Source: Spirogloea muscicola (Eukaryota; Streptophyta; Zygnematophyceae; Spirogloeales; Spirogloeaceae). From it: a DNA stretch of 60,096 nucleotides. Below are positions 1-10,378 of this stretch, piece by piece. The translations under genes and the position numbers were made by a program. Below the pieces are notes generated by a model. That model ran no database searches and was not told where the DNA came from. It saw nothing but the letters and a program-made list of their open reading frames with translations. How positions within the stretch are numbered: the first letter of the stretch is position 1; the number at the start of each line of letters is the position of its first letter. The stretch lies in assembly GCA_009602725.1 (NCBI GenBank), contig WELB01000079.1, forward strand, positions 542,833 through 602,928, written 5' to 3'.

Positions 1-75
1 CCCCGAGCAGCACCGGCGGCGGCCGCGCAGCAGGGCGACGCCGGACGCGCGCACGCGGGCCGACGCGCGGCGCGC

Positions 76-2501
76 ATGGCGGAGCTCATGCGGCATGCCG
101 GCCTGATCGTGCGCCAGGTGCGACGCGCCCAGAAATCCAGAACCGCCGTCTCTCACCTTCTGCACAGCCATGCCGCCGCACCTCCTCCGGTGGTTACTGA
201 GCGGGTGATGTACATCTGTCAAGGTGCTTGCCTTTGTACTTGGCCACTCAGGCCCTCATCACTCGATACACACTTTATACTCTCTCTGCGGTGGTGCCGC
301 CTAAAACCCAGCCCGCCATTCTGGGGCTGCCCATCAGCGTGCTGCACCGCATTCCAAAGCCGGGGCTGTCCAAGCTGGCTGCCTGCTGTCGCATGTCACT
401 GGGCTGCCTCGGCTGGGCTGTCAGTGGTCGCCCTTTTGGCACAGTTGGCCATGCGATGGCATTTGTGGAAAGCGCATCTAGACGTCGGACGTGGAATCCC
501 TCAGCGTCGCGCACAGCTTCTTGTTGTAGGCACTGCCATGCCAAGTCATGCTGCCAGCAGAAGCTGTGGTAGCCTGTGATAGTCCTGGTGACTGGACGCC
601 CGCCTGTTGAATGATCGAGGTGCCGCTCAGGCTGGACAACTACGTCCTTCTAAGCAGCCAGCCGCTTAAGTATGGAGGTTGGAGCAGTGCGCGGCTGCTG
701 ATGCTTCTTGCTTTGTTCCCGAGCTGGAGCAGATTGCGCAGCACAAGTGGTCGTGGCCCTTTGAGAAGCCCGTGGATGTCGAAGGCCTGCGCCTCCGAGA
801 CTACAATGTGGTGCGGGCCTCCGCCTCCCTGTCCTCATGTGCCAGCCATGTGCCCGCCGGCCATTAAAGCGGACGCTTTGGTTAGGAGTCCCTTAGAGAG
901 TCAGGGAGTGATATCTGGACTTCTGAAGCCCTGTGTTAGCGCATCTGGCACCCTACTCATATAGGTGATCAAGAGGCCCATGGACCTTGGCACCATCCAG
1001 CAGCGAATGGAGAGGCTGGGCAGCGAGGGGGGTTATCACACACCCCAGGAGATTGCGAATGACGTGCGGCTAGTGTTCAGCAATGCGATGACTTACAACC
1101 ACGAGGGCACTGATGTCCATGTCATGGCCCGGACGCTTGCCAAGAAGTTTGACGAGCGATGGCGGGTGCTGCTTGCCCCCAGGCTCTATGAGGAGGCAGG
1201 TCACTAAGACTCAGACCTCTGCGCAATACCTGGTGGCCCTTTTGCGTTTTGCTCTGCCCCTGCTTTCCTCTGCTGTGCACTGACCAACTCAGTCGTGCTC
1301 TTTTTGCAGGATGAGAGGAGGGCCATTGAGGATTTTGAGGCTCGAAGCACAGAGCAGGCTGCTGACCTTGCTTCAGAAGAGGTTGCCTATGATCAGCTCT
1401 CTGACAACATTGTCAAGCAGGTTAGCTTCCACTTTCGGTTGCTCAATATGGTATTGAAAGCGATTTTGAAGGCGACAAGGATCAATGGCAGGACTGACCT
1501 GCACAGGTGCAGCTGGCATTTCTGAGAGTCATCCAAGTGGGGATCATATGAGGCTGCCTGCATAGGAAGTACCCGCTTGCATCACATAGAGAGATTGTTG
1601 GGTGCTCAATCAGAGGGATATTATCGGAGCCTCCTCGCAAGAGAAGGGCGAGCTGAAAGCATGTTCTTGCAGTTAGATGCAATCGACGTGGAGCTGGAAG
1701 GCCTGAAGCAACAAGTTGTGTCTCAATGCAGGCATGACAGCCACTCACCCATGCTGACCTGATTGTGGCCATTACGGTGCCACACGGCTTTGCTCCAGGC
1801 AAGGCTGTTGAGCGAGAGAACTTGCTGCAAGTACTGCGCTTCACCTGCAATGCCAGCCACAAGATAGCCCTTGGTCATCAGGTCCATGTCTTATGTCCAG
1901 AATCCTAAAGCTTGGATTTCTTTGGAACCTTTCAGATTGATGACAGTGGAGGAGAAGCGGCAGCTGGGCCACAACCTTGGCAAGCTGCCTTCTCAGAACC
2001 TCAATCATGTCATACAAATAATTGCCCAGAAGAATCCGAGGTTCAACGCGTCTGCAGAAGAGGTGGAGGTGGACATTGACGCTCAGGTGCTCGGTCCTTC
2101 ACATGAAGCAACTGGTTTTGTGGTCACCCATGAGTCCCGTTTGTCATGTTTACAACAACCTCTGGTGACAGTGACAACCTATATTGACTTAGTGATGCAT
2201 TCATTAGCTCATCATAATCTCACTACTGTGGTGATGGTAGCCACCCCAAGGGTAACTGCCACTGTCTGCTCTGTCGAAATTGCCCGCTCCTTCTGGAGGG
2301 CACTATTTATGCTACTTGTGGGTGCTCTCCATGCAGGAGCCGGCAACGCTCTGGCGACTGCATCAGTATGTGCTGAGCGTCTTGACTAGAGAGCAGGACC
2401 AAAGCCAAACTTCAGGAGCACCTCCAGCCATGGTCCTTCCTTCCTTCCCCTTAGGCAGGAAGGCGGCGGCCATCACCCCTTCCAAAAGGCAAATGAAGTG
2501 A
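76..2501 (+). CDS. BET/GTE-type bromodomain plus NET-domain protein (GTE1/GTE6-like)
   Basis: Probable chromatin reader that binds acetylated histone tails and supports transcription in the nucleus. The exon model is phase-consistent: 76-117, 724-810, 965-1195, 1310-1420, 1592-1714, 1799-1830, 1936-2086 and 2337-2501, giving about 313 residues. The bromodomain starts at HKWSWPFEKPVDVEGL, continues through VIKRPMDLGTI and keeps the acetyl-lysine-binding Asn in NAMTYN. The extra-terminal (NET) domain follows from LMTVEEKRQLG to EVEVDIDAQ. One bromodomain plus NET is the architecture of plant GTE proteins, and the HKWxWPF start resembles Arabidopsis GTE1/IMB1 and GTE6. The 1196-1309 intron needs a GC donor (GAG|GCAGGT) to keep frame. 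The 32-nt exon at 1799 and the 1592 acceptor are the least certain parts. The start at 76 is chosen because that short exon ends in a donor of the right phase. The first intron holds a retroelement-derived repeat. Confidence 0.85.
185..260 (+). mobile_element. Retroelement-tail fragment inside the first intron of the bromodomain gene
   Basis: The stretch GGTGGTTACTGAGCGGGT followed about 20 bases later by TGCTTGCCTTTGTACTTGGC is repeated almost exactly at 36558-36636. There it follows a stop codon that ends the conserved C-terminal peptide of the dispersed retroelement family. It is therefore read as a short 3'-end remnant of that family within an intron. Confidence 0.55.
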
Positions 2502-3040
2502 GGAGGCAAATGGCCTCAAACTTTCACGCCACTCGCCAGCTTCTTTTCAAATTGCTCATTATAGAATCAGACCTCCACCTGACTCTTGTCAGACGGCCAT
2601 GTTTGGAGCAATTCTACCTGTATTGTATAGTTGCCATATCTTGATTCTTCTGGCAATAATAACAGACTGCTCATCTGCATCGGTTTAAGCTACCACAAAA
2701 TAGCAAAGCAAGCAACTGATGCAGTACTTAGCCGGTGTATCTTTGTACTTCTGGGTTGCTCCTACTCAGCGCAATCCACCTTATTAATCTCCTAAGAATC
2801 ATCACGTTTCAAGCTGCAATTTCTTGCCCTGCATGAAGGGAGAATGTGAATCTGTCTGGAGATGAGGCGGGATGAATGTGAAACATTGAAAGCAAGGCAT
2901 CTATCGCACATCATTGATCCCACATTAGGAACTACTAAGATAGTACTCTCTTTCACCAGCTGGAGTCAGGGATACGGCTCCATCTAGAAGGCGACAGTAG
3001 CTTAGCGCAAGCCTACACTGGAGGTGTGAATAGTAATACA
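2502..3040. other. Convergent intergenic region, no gene seen
   Basis: This is the space between the stop of the bromodomain gene (+) and the stop of the DUF3067 gene (-). It presumably holds both 3' untranslated regions. No open frame with recognisable similarity was seen. Confidence 0.6.
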
Positions 3041-4439
3041 TCAGAAGCAATCAGTCCACTCTTCTCCTCGGCCTTCCCCACGGCTGATGTTCAGCGGAAT
3101 TGATACCGCCTTAGCACCTCCACCGCCTGTGAAGCCTGGCCTCTGCTTGGTGGACTTCACACAGGCACGCACCCTAGCCACCCAGATCCACATAGTTAGG
3201 ACGTACAACACAGTGGATTCCCCTAGAGGGAGTACAGTGCAGTTGAGGAAAAGTTGCCCAGAGCCAAATTTAGGAGACGCCTGACCAGCACGACTGTGGC
3301 AGTCACTATGACAACTGCTGCTACTAAACCCTGCTCAAGGCAGTGAAGGCAATGGCAATGTTGAAGTAGAGAGCGGGGGCAAAAGTCTCACATGTCAGAA
3401 ACTCCCCATTCGCTCACAATCTCCGCCACAGCATCCAGCTGCTCCTGGTATTGCTTCTCCTGCCGAAACAAAGATTTCAAGAGTTTCTACGTTTTCGAAT
3501 CTGCGATGTATTTTGCCCGTACACTCTTCCAAAATCATACAGAGCAGTCAGCGGTGATCAGGAGACACCTCAGTGTTAGCTGGGCAGCACGTCGAATGGG
3601 CTGCATTGTATCAAGTCGTCAAGCGGTAATGAGGAGCAGGTCTTTGAATTTTTGAGCAAGAGACGACAGCTACTGAGCAAACTTTCTTTGAGCAAGAGCC
3701 AACAGCTACTGAGCACCCAGAAAGGTGTCGTTACCGTAAGGTGAAACGACCGTTGCTCCAGGAACCGCCACATTATCTGAGATCACCAAAAGACGTTTGT
3801 TACTTGCACATACTCGCCTGCAGTAAGCATAGCTGCATCTCCAAAAGGCCCTGGCTACTCCAAGACCTTCAGATGTGATTGCAGTCTTCTTAAGCTACGC
3901 ACTCTGAAGTCTCTCTCATGGTGCACAGTGCCAGAATCCAGAGGATCCAGTGTCTTGTGTCAAGGTGATGCATTAAGTAAGAAACGGTGTTGCTTGTAAA
4001 GAGATGTGGGCAGGTGGTACACACAGAAGCGGCGGTGCCTGACCTGCAGATAGACGCGCTGGTTGAACTTGCACAGTCGGACGTCATAGGAGCGACCGTA
4101 CTTGTCCACAACCAGCCGTCTGCAATGGCAAGGGAGGCAACACAAGGAAGGCAACGAATCGGTGACTGACGAAGGCAAGAGCACGGCATCTACCGTCAAG
4201 CTGACTAGCCGCGGCTCTACGCAGCGTCCGGGCAGGCGGCTCGCAGCTGACCGCAGCTCAGCGCCAGTGATGGCCGACGGTCGGAGGGAGCCGAGGAGGC
4301 GCCGCCGCGCCGCCTCGAGCTCGCCGTCCTCGGGGGCCTCGGGCGCGCCGCGGGAGGCGGCGGCGGCGCTGATCCGCGTCCTCGGCGGGACGGCGCGGCG
4401 CCCGGCATCGAGTGAGCGGACCAAGCCTGTCAGCGGCAA
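3041..4439 (-). CDS. DUF3067-family protein, probably plastid-targeted
   Basis: The family (Pfam DUF3067) is found in cyanobacteria and plastid-bearing eukaryotes; its function is unknown. Exons on the minus strand, all phase-consistent: ?-4252, 4119-4044, 3776-3735, 3459-3392 and 3173-3041 (stop TGA 3043-3041). Joined, they read ITGAELRRLVVDKYGRSYDV, then RVYLQIMWRFLEQRSFHLT, EKQYQEQLDAVAEIVSEWGV and a C-terminus with AKAVSIPLNIS. These match the family's TGxEL, KYGRSYDV, IMWRxLEQ, LDAVAxxxxEWG and KAVSIPL blocks in order. The 5' end is unresolved. The frame is open upstream to a Met at 4439, while a more transit-peptide-like start (MHLSGFSSRSFLTPAATFDF) lies in another frame at 4723 and would need an extra intron across a GCC tract containing an N. 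Plastid location is inferred from the family. Confidence 0.85.
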
Positions 4440-4559
4440 GGAGCCGCCAAAGCCAGGCCCTGCTGACGACGGCCTCGCCGTGGCCGCAGGCGGCGGGAGC
4501 TTGGGGCACGCCCCGGGAGCCTCTCGCGCGCGCGGGCCGGCTCGACAACTGTTGCCGTC

Positions 4560-4640
4560 GCCGCCGCCGCCGCNTCGGCGGTGGTGGCGGCGGCGGCGGC
4601 GGTGGTGGCGGCGGCGGCGGCGGCGGTCGCGGTGGCGGCG
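4560..4640. repeat. (CGG/GCC)n trinucleotide tract with one unresolved base
   Basis: Imperfect CCG/CGG repeats flip polarity around the N at 4573. The tract creates long proline-, glycine- or alanine-rich open frames in several frames that should not be taken as genes. It lies over the 5' end of the DUF3067 gene. Confidence 0.85.
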
Positions 4641-4723
4641 GGAGAGGTGAGCGTCGAGGCCGGGAAGTCAAACGTGGCTGCTGGTGTTAAGAAAGAGCGG
4701 CTGGAAAAGCCAGACAGGTGCAC

Positions 4724-5530
4724 GTTGTAGCGGGCACGGCCCGACGGTACGAGTCAAGACAATGTATCCGTAAATACCCATCACATTAAAGCGTCAGTCG
4801 ACCCGACAGCCACCTATACATTAGTGGGCCTGTGGGCATAGTCCGTGGCCTGAATGGCCATGTAGCTTCTGTGCTGGTAGGTCGCTAGCACGCGTCAATA
4901 CAGAGGGTGGTCACACATGATTGCAAAGCCAAAGGCATGGCAAACAGGGCGCTCGCACCTGATTTTGGTGCCGGGCCGCATGCAGTAATGTGGCGCTAAA
5001 CCAGACGCTCCCCAGTATGGGCTCATTGGGACACTTCTCACTGACATCCTGTGCTTGCAATGAGGGAGTCCGGGCCCTATCCAAGTGCATGTACTAATTC
5101 ATTAGCCGGTACACCCTTCCGCTGGGCATTGACCTGTATGAAGAGCTGCCATTGCTCCTGCTGCTTCTCACTTGTGTCAATCGCGCCTGGCACCATCTCA
5201 GTAATCAGACTCGAGTGATCAGGGCCACAGAGAAGTACATAAGATACATTCACCACAGGCCCGTGGAACCTGTCGGCCGCTTGCTGTTCATTAGTAAAGG
5301 ACTGCCTTCTCAGTGAAAGCAATGCAAAGCTTAGGCAAGGAGAGGAGACGCTTCCAGAAGAGGGCGGTGGCTTAGAAAGGCCAGCCCAGAGAATAGAAGC
5401 TTAGGCAAGCATCTGCACAAGCATTCAACACCGGCCATCCCTTGAAGAATTTGCGACTAGAACCGAACCCTTCACCACAGAAGAATCAGCTCTCGATTAG
5501 GCATCAATCATGTGGGCCGCTAAGTAATTA
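4724..5530. other. Intergenic region between two minus-strand genes
   Basis: This holds the presumed 5' region of the DUF3067 gene and the 3' untranslated region of the pyridoxal kinase gene. An 81-codon minus-strand frame at 5322-5077 has no recognisable features. Nothing else was identified. Confidence 0.5.
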
Positions 5531-8500
5531 TCAGAGGAGCTCTGCAGCTATCTGAATTGAGGGGCTAATAAGGTCATCTCTACTCTGAATGAGCTGAAGT
5601 TCCAGATGCTTAGAACTTGACAAGGCTCCTGACACGTCATACTCATTCAATGTCCTCTTCAACACACACTGCAACACAGCGACGAAGATGATGAGTTGAG
5701 AGGGCATTGCTTGTGTCATAGAAAACGTCTCAGTGACATTCTATCCCCAAGGCACAACCTACACATGCATCCAACAACCTTGTGCCAACCTATCAGGACA
5801 AGAGCAGGCCCCAGCCTGCACGAGATGCCTTCCTAAAGACCACCACAACAAAAGCCCGTCATCCTTGGACCTAGAGTCTCTCTTTTTTCTGGATGACGTT
5901 CAGATTTCTGAGATGTACAACAAGAGAGCCATCCCAACCTGCAAGGATGCCACCGACAACTCTGCTGCCTTTGCCAAATCATTAGGATATTTCTGCAGAA
6001 AGAAAGTCCCGGCATGGCAACGTCAGTTGTCTATTTTAGACAGAAATATCTATTATCATATCAGGCCTGGTGATGCAGTCGCCCAGTGTCCTAATCAGCT
6101 CAAGTGATTGCATTTCGTGTTCCAAGGACTCACATAGCTCCAACCGAGTAGCAAAGCTGTCAAAAGATCGCCAGTGCCCTGCAAGTAGAACGGGTATCTG
6201 CTTTTGAGTCAATACATATAATCAACAGGAAGACATCCCAACTTGCCGTACGAATCTACGTAGTGCTAAAGCCTTGCGTTTACGTGAGCCAAAGGTTCGC
6301 CACTTCACAGTTCTGTAAGGTCAGCTGCTTAGCAACTGCCAAGTCAATCTGCCAAGAGTGACAATTGGCACATTCGTATTTGCTATGGCTTTACAACTAC
6401 CGTGAAGTGGGCTTGCAACTTTGGAATCTGGATACGGAATTGTATTGGAGGTTTGCCCTGCACACAATCATCAACAAAACGTCCAGAGATTGACAATAAG
6501 ATGTGCTAGTATCACCAAACCAGAGGGCAAGACACACAAGCACACTAGCGTAGAAAGCTGCCGTCCTACAGATACGTACAGACTTGAAAATGTTTGAAAC
6601 ATGAATAGATGACAGGTATAAGAGATGTTTGCGACCTTCTGCTGATTGTGGCTCCCTACTAATACCAAGGTTTGCTTCATGTCGAAGCCAGTTATGATCA
6701 CCTGCCATCGCATTGTACTCAATGGCTATGGGAGACATGGGTACAATGTTTCAAGGGTCGCCTCATGCTTGACTGTAGTGTCACAACGGTATGGTAAGGA
6801 GGGCCACGCAATGGATAACCAAGCTGGATCTGGACATGAAGATGAAAGTATTTCCAGCAAGCTCAAAGCCAGCTGGACGAGGCACCTATACCTTGGAAGG
6901 GCCCATAGCATGAAGTTGATGACACGCAGCCAAAGCCTCACTCTCAGTATTGATACTGACACCTCCAAACAAACAACCAAAGATGTCTCCCACCTAAGAT
7001 CCCCTTCCGTGAGACCGCGACGTTCAGTCTCTATTTCTTACCAGCTGCAGGGTGAACCAGCTGCAGGGTGAATATACGAATTGTGCCACATGCAGACCCA
7101 TTTTGTCAACAAACAAACTGCAGCAGACCTGTGTTGAATCCCACTTGCTATAACAGATATATGAAGATGACTTGCGCACATCGCTCTTTGCGGCCATTGC
7201 AGCCATCTGATGGGTCGCGATAGAGATAATCAAGAAAAGTACCTGAGGCCTGTAAGTTGCTCCGCCTCGAATTGATTTGGTGTCAGGAGGCTGGCAAGTG
7301 GAGCAACCTGTCAGTGCGGCAACAGTGACCTCTCTGTTATTCTGGACTCAAGTCATTGCCCCACCAGCCGCAGCTATTATGGGGCTACTCCTTAAGCACA
7401 GTGGTACCTAGCAAAATACATGTCTGCTTATATATGTGTACTCATGCAATTGCGACATCACTTGTTTCGCGTTGGCAATCTGTGGCTCACTTTATCACTC
7501 CACAGCTGCTGCTGACTACTGTTTGGCCCCCCCGCCCTTACCTTTTCCCGGTAGATTGGGACAAGCTCAGGTCTGATGTAGAGCTTCCCATTATCCCCCA
7601 TAACAGGATCACAAACTGCAGAACAGGCCAACCTCCTTCAAAATTGTCCCGAAGCTCAAATTCGTTTCCCTCATAGGCATGCAGCGTGATGAATTTACCC
7701 AGAACAACATAGATTCTCCTTGAGAGCAGCAATACTTGAACATGTATAGCAGGCTATATTTGCAGATGACCTACCATATGTCAGATCTGGGTTGATTTGA
7801 CGAAGCTTTTGCAAGACTCGCAGAACAGTTTCAAGGAAAGATAAGGAACCAATGTAGCCTGCACCACACAAAGTCACCACATCATGAACATCTCAAATGT
7901 GTCATACTTACTGCAAGCTATCTTCACTCACCATTGACTTCCATCATGAATCTCATGCTGCCATGTTCTACTGTTACAAAAGCACTGGTCTGATGTTGGA
8001 CGCCGCTGGCAAAAACGTTACGAACAAAATACCAAGCACACCTCACACGGCTGGAGGGAGAGGTCAACACAAACTAGTAAGCACACCTGTCAGTAGATGA
8101 GTATAGTAAAGAAGATTGTTGGCTTCCAGGCCTTCAATGAGAGACCACAGCTGTTCACCATTTAAGACATCACCCCTCCATGTGGGATAACCTACATTCA
8201 TGACTTGAAAAGTGTGTCAGAGCTTGATTGTCGCTGATAGCCTCAATCCATGCTTCTTAAGTGCCGGAGCTAGGGACGTATTGCATGTGCTCCATCTCAC
8301 CTGTGTGATTGGAGAATTGGACCGAGTTGATTGGATCAACATCGAATCCCAGGAGTTGCAGAGGAAATACGGCTGCCTTGTTGCCGACATAGCCCTATTG
8401 TCTTTCCAAGAATTATCATACCAGTGCTTCAGCATACCGGCACATGTAAGACTCATTCTGGCCATTCAGAACTTGAAGTTGCACCAACTTCACTTATGGG

Positions 8501-8674
8501 GAAAGCAACACCGCTGAAGCACTCAAATGAAGTAGAGTCACTGTGCACATCATAGATGCTACCATATTCTTGAGAGTTGGGCCACTCGACATTTCAGTTG
8601 ACCTGAACAGTGTGTGATTGTATGCTGAGGACCCGTCCTGCTTCAGGAAGAACTGCGGATAATGGGGGTGCCAT
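5531..8674 (-). CDS. PDXK: Pyridoxal kinase (PDXK, plant SOS4 type)
   Basis: Phosphorylates pyridoxal, pyridoxine and pyridoxamine with ATP in vitamin B6 salvage. Twelve phase-consistent exons: 8674-8603, 8394-8301, 8191-8087, 7858-7775, 7615-7542, 7307-7243, 6955-6892, 6701-6636, 6457-6401, 6178-6134, 5992-5939 and 5668-5531 (about 306 residues, normal for the family). Landmarks in order are [101 protein letters not shown] with the catalytic Asp of GTGD, and [12 protein letters not shown] near the end. The order matches Arabidopsis SOS4. The chosen start ([13 protein letters not shown]) is short like other cytosolic kinases. The same frame is open to a Met at 8890, so an organelle-targeted longer form is possible. 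Confidence 0.96.
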
Positions 8675-10378
8675 GGAACACCGGGCTGCGGGGCTTCTTG
8701 CGCCGCGGATCGGGTCGAACAGCTGCGGCCTGAGACGGCCACCAGCAGCTGTCCACAGAGATGTTGAAGCTGAGGGGTTCTCGGGCTGCAGGACAGGACA
8801 CCTTCGAAGCCCACGCGGGCGACCTTGGCCTAGGCAATCCAAGTGCCAGACCGCCGTGGCTACTCGGAGAAATGAGCGGTGCATGCTCACGGGCTGGCCG
8901 CCGCGGCGGCGGGCCCGCGAGCGATCCGCCAGGCTGCCATGGCCCTCGCCAACGAAGGTCGCGAGTGAGCCAGACGAGGTCGCTTGAGGCGCCTTCCGGC
9001 CCTCACACTTTGTACAACCCTGCGGAAGAGCCTCTTCGCTAGCTTGTTCATTCCGTTTGCGATGCGGCCCTTCCAGATCTTGTACATTCCTTTGGTCTGG
9101 CCTCTCACAGTCATTGCCGAAATTGGGAGGCTTTTTCTTTTGGGCTGGCTTCTCGCAGCCATTGCCTTACATTGGACGAGCTATTTGTTCAAGTTGCTCA
9201 AGAAGAACCCCCTTTTTCGGGGGACCCGCTTCCAGGAACCCAGTCTCTCTGACCTGAGGCTGCTTAGTAGGGGTTACTGAGTGCTTCGTAGCTGCTTCGT
9301 TTCTTTTTTGTGCTTGTTGTTCTTTTTCGGGCTGGCCTCTGCCAGCCCCTCTTCTCTTTGGGCGCGCACTTTCTTCCTTGAAGCACGACGGAGCCACGTC
9401 TCGCGTAGGCGCTATAGATGGGCAGGACTGTTTCCTGGTGGCTGGCGTCTCCCAGCCACCAGTTAATCTGGCCGCGCTTGCTTGTTTCCTGGCCGTCGCG
9501 GCGGCGCGCCGGCTAAACTGGGCCTCTAACCGGCCCTCACCGCGGACGGCGGGCCCGGTCACCGGGGTCGGGCCGCGGTTAGCCGATACAAACCAACTGG
9601 TTTCAGGCGGCATGGCGGGAACTCGAGGTTTCGAGGTCCACCCCGCCTTGTGCCGCATTTTACCCGCCTCCCGCTACGCAGGCTGTGGCTTCCGCCGCGG
9701 GCCGGGAACTCCTTGCGGCCTCGGCGGCGCCCGTCGCCTGCCTGCAACGAAGGTAATCGGAGCAGCAGCTCTGGCCAGCGGCGCTCCCGGAGGACAGTGT
9801 GAGGACCTCCGAGACGGAGCTGCCTGCATTCAGAATGGCATTGCCACGGAATGGCAAGGTCCCCGCCCTGCTCCGCCTCACTGGTGGCTGCCCGGAGCTC
9901 AGATATCAAGCAGTGTGACAGTCCCTCACTTGCATGGCGTCGTCGTGCAGTGAGAGTGTCGACTGGAAGTCAGGGAGTCAGTCCGGTAGGACAATTGGCA
10001 AAGAAAGCCAAGATGCTTAAACATGACGGCGTTGTTACAGTCTCTCCTGTCAGGTGTTAATCGTCTGACAAACACCCACTCGTTTTTTGTCGAAATTTCA
10101 GCCACTAGAGGCTAAAGAAGGCAGAGGAGCGGTTGTGCTTGATGAGTCTGACGCAAGGAGCCAGCTATATCCATATTGTTGAAGTAAGAATCGCACGGGT
10201 TGTTCTTCTAACATGAGCTTGTAGATGGTTTGCTATGTCCTCCATTCTGACTTGGCCAGATAGCGGCCAAGCCAATTCTGACACAATGTCCTGCTCAAGC
10301 GGCAGTTCGGCAGGATGGGTGCAGCCGGTGCGCTGGTGCTGCCTGGTCGTCGTTCAGCTCGTTTGAGTTCTCTTCGTA
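8675..10378. other. Divergent intergenic region, repeat-rich
   Basis: This spacer separates pyridoxal kinase (-) from RNase HII (+). Positions 8990-9500 hold retroelement-derived repeats (separate entry). The rest is GC-rich and holds no recognisable gene. A long open frame at 9378-9953 overlaps the repeats and has no protein-like features. Confidence 0.5.
8990..9500 (+). mobile_element. Retroelement-family remnant (copy A) with palindromic tail repeats
   Basis: The frame ending at the TGA at 9278-9280 finishes with PSLSDLRLLSRGY, the same C-terminus as the other copies of this family in the window. It is followed by the family's tail motif GGGCTGGCCTCTGCCAGCCCC (9329-9349) and by the 44-bp palindromic repeat at 9441-9484. 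No reverse transcriptase is left; the copy is 5'-truncated and rearranged. Confidence 0.7.

Noticed and set aside
4258-4723. Pro-, Gly- and Ala-rich open frames of 90-180 codons on both strands
   Set aside because: Artefacts of the CGG/GCC tract; all frames are open in such sequence.
8984-9280. 98-codon hydrophobic frame as a membrane protein gene
   Set aside because: Its hydrophobicity comes from the CT-rich repeat units; only its last residues match the retroelement C-terminus.
9378-9953. 191-codon plus-strand open frame
   Set aside because: Runs through the dispersed repeats and GC-rich flank; no protein-like pattern.
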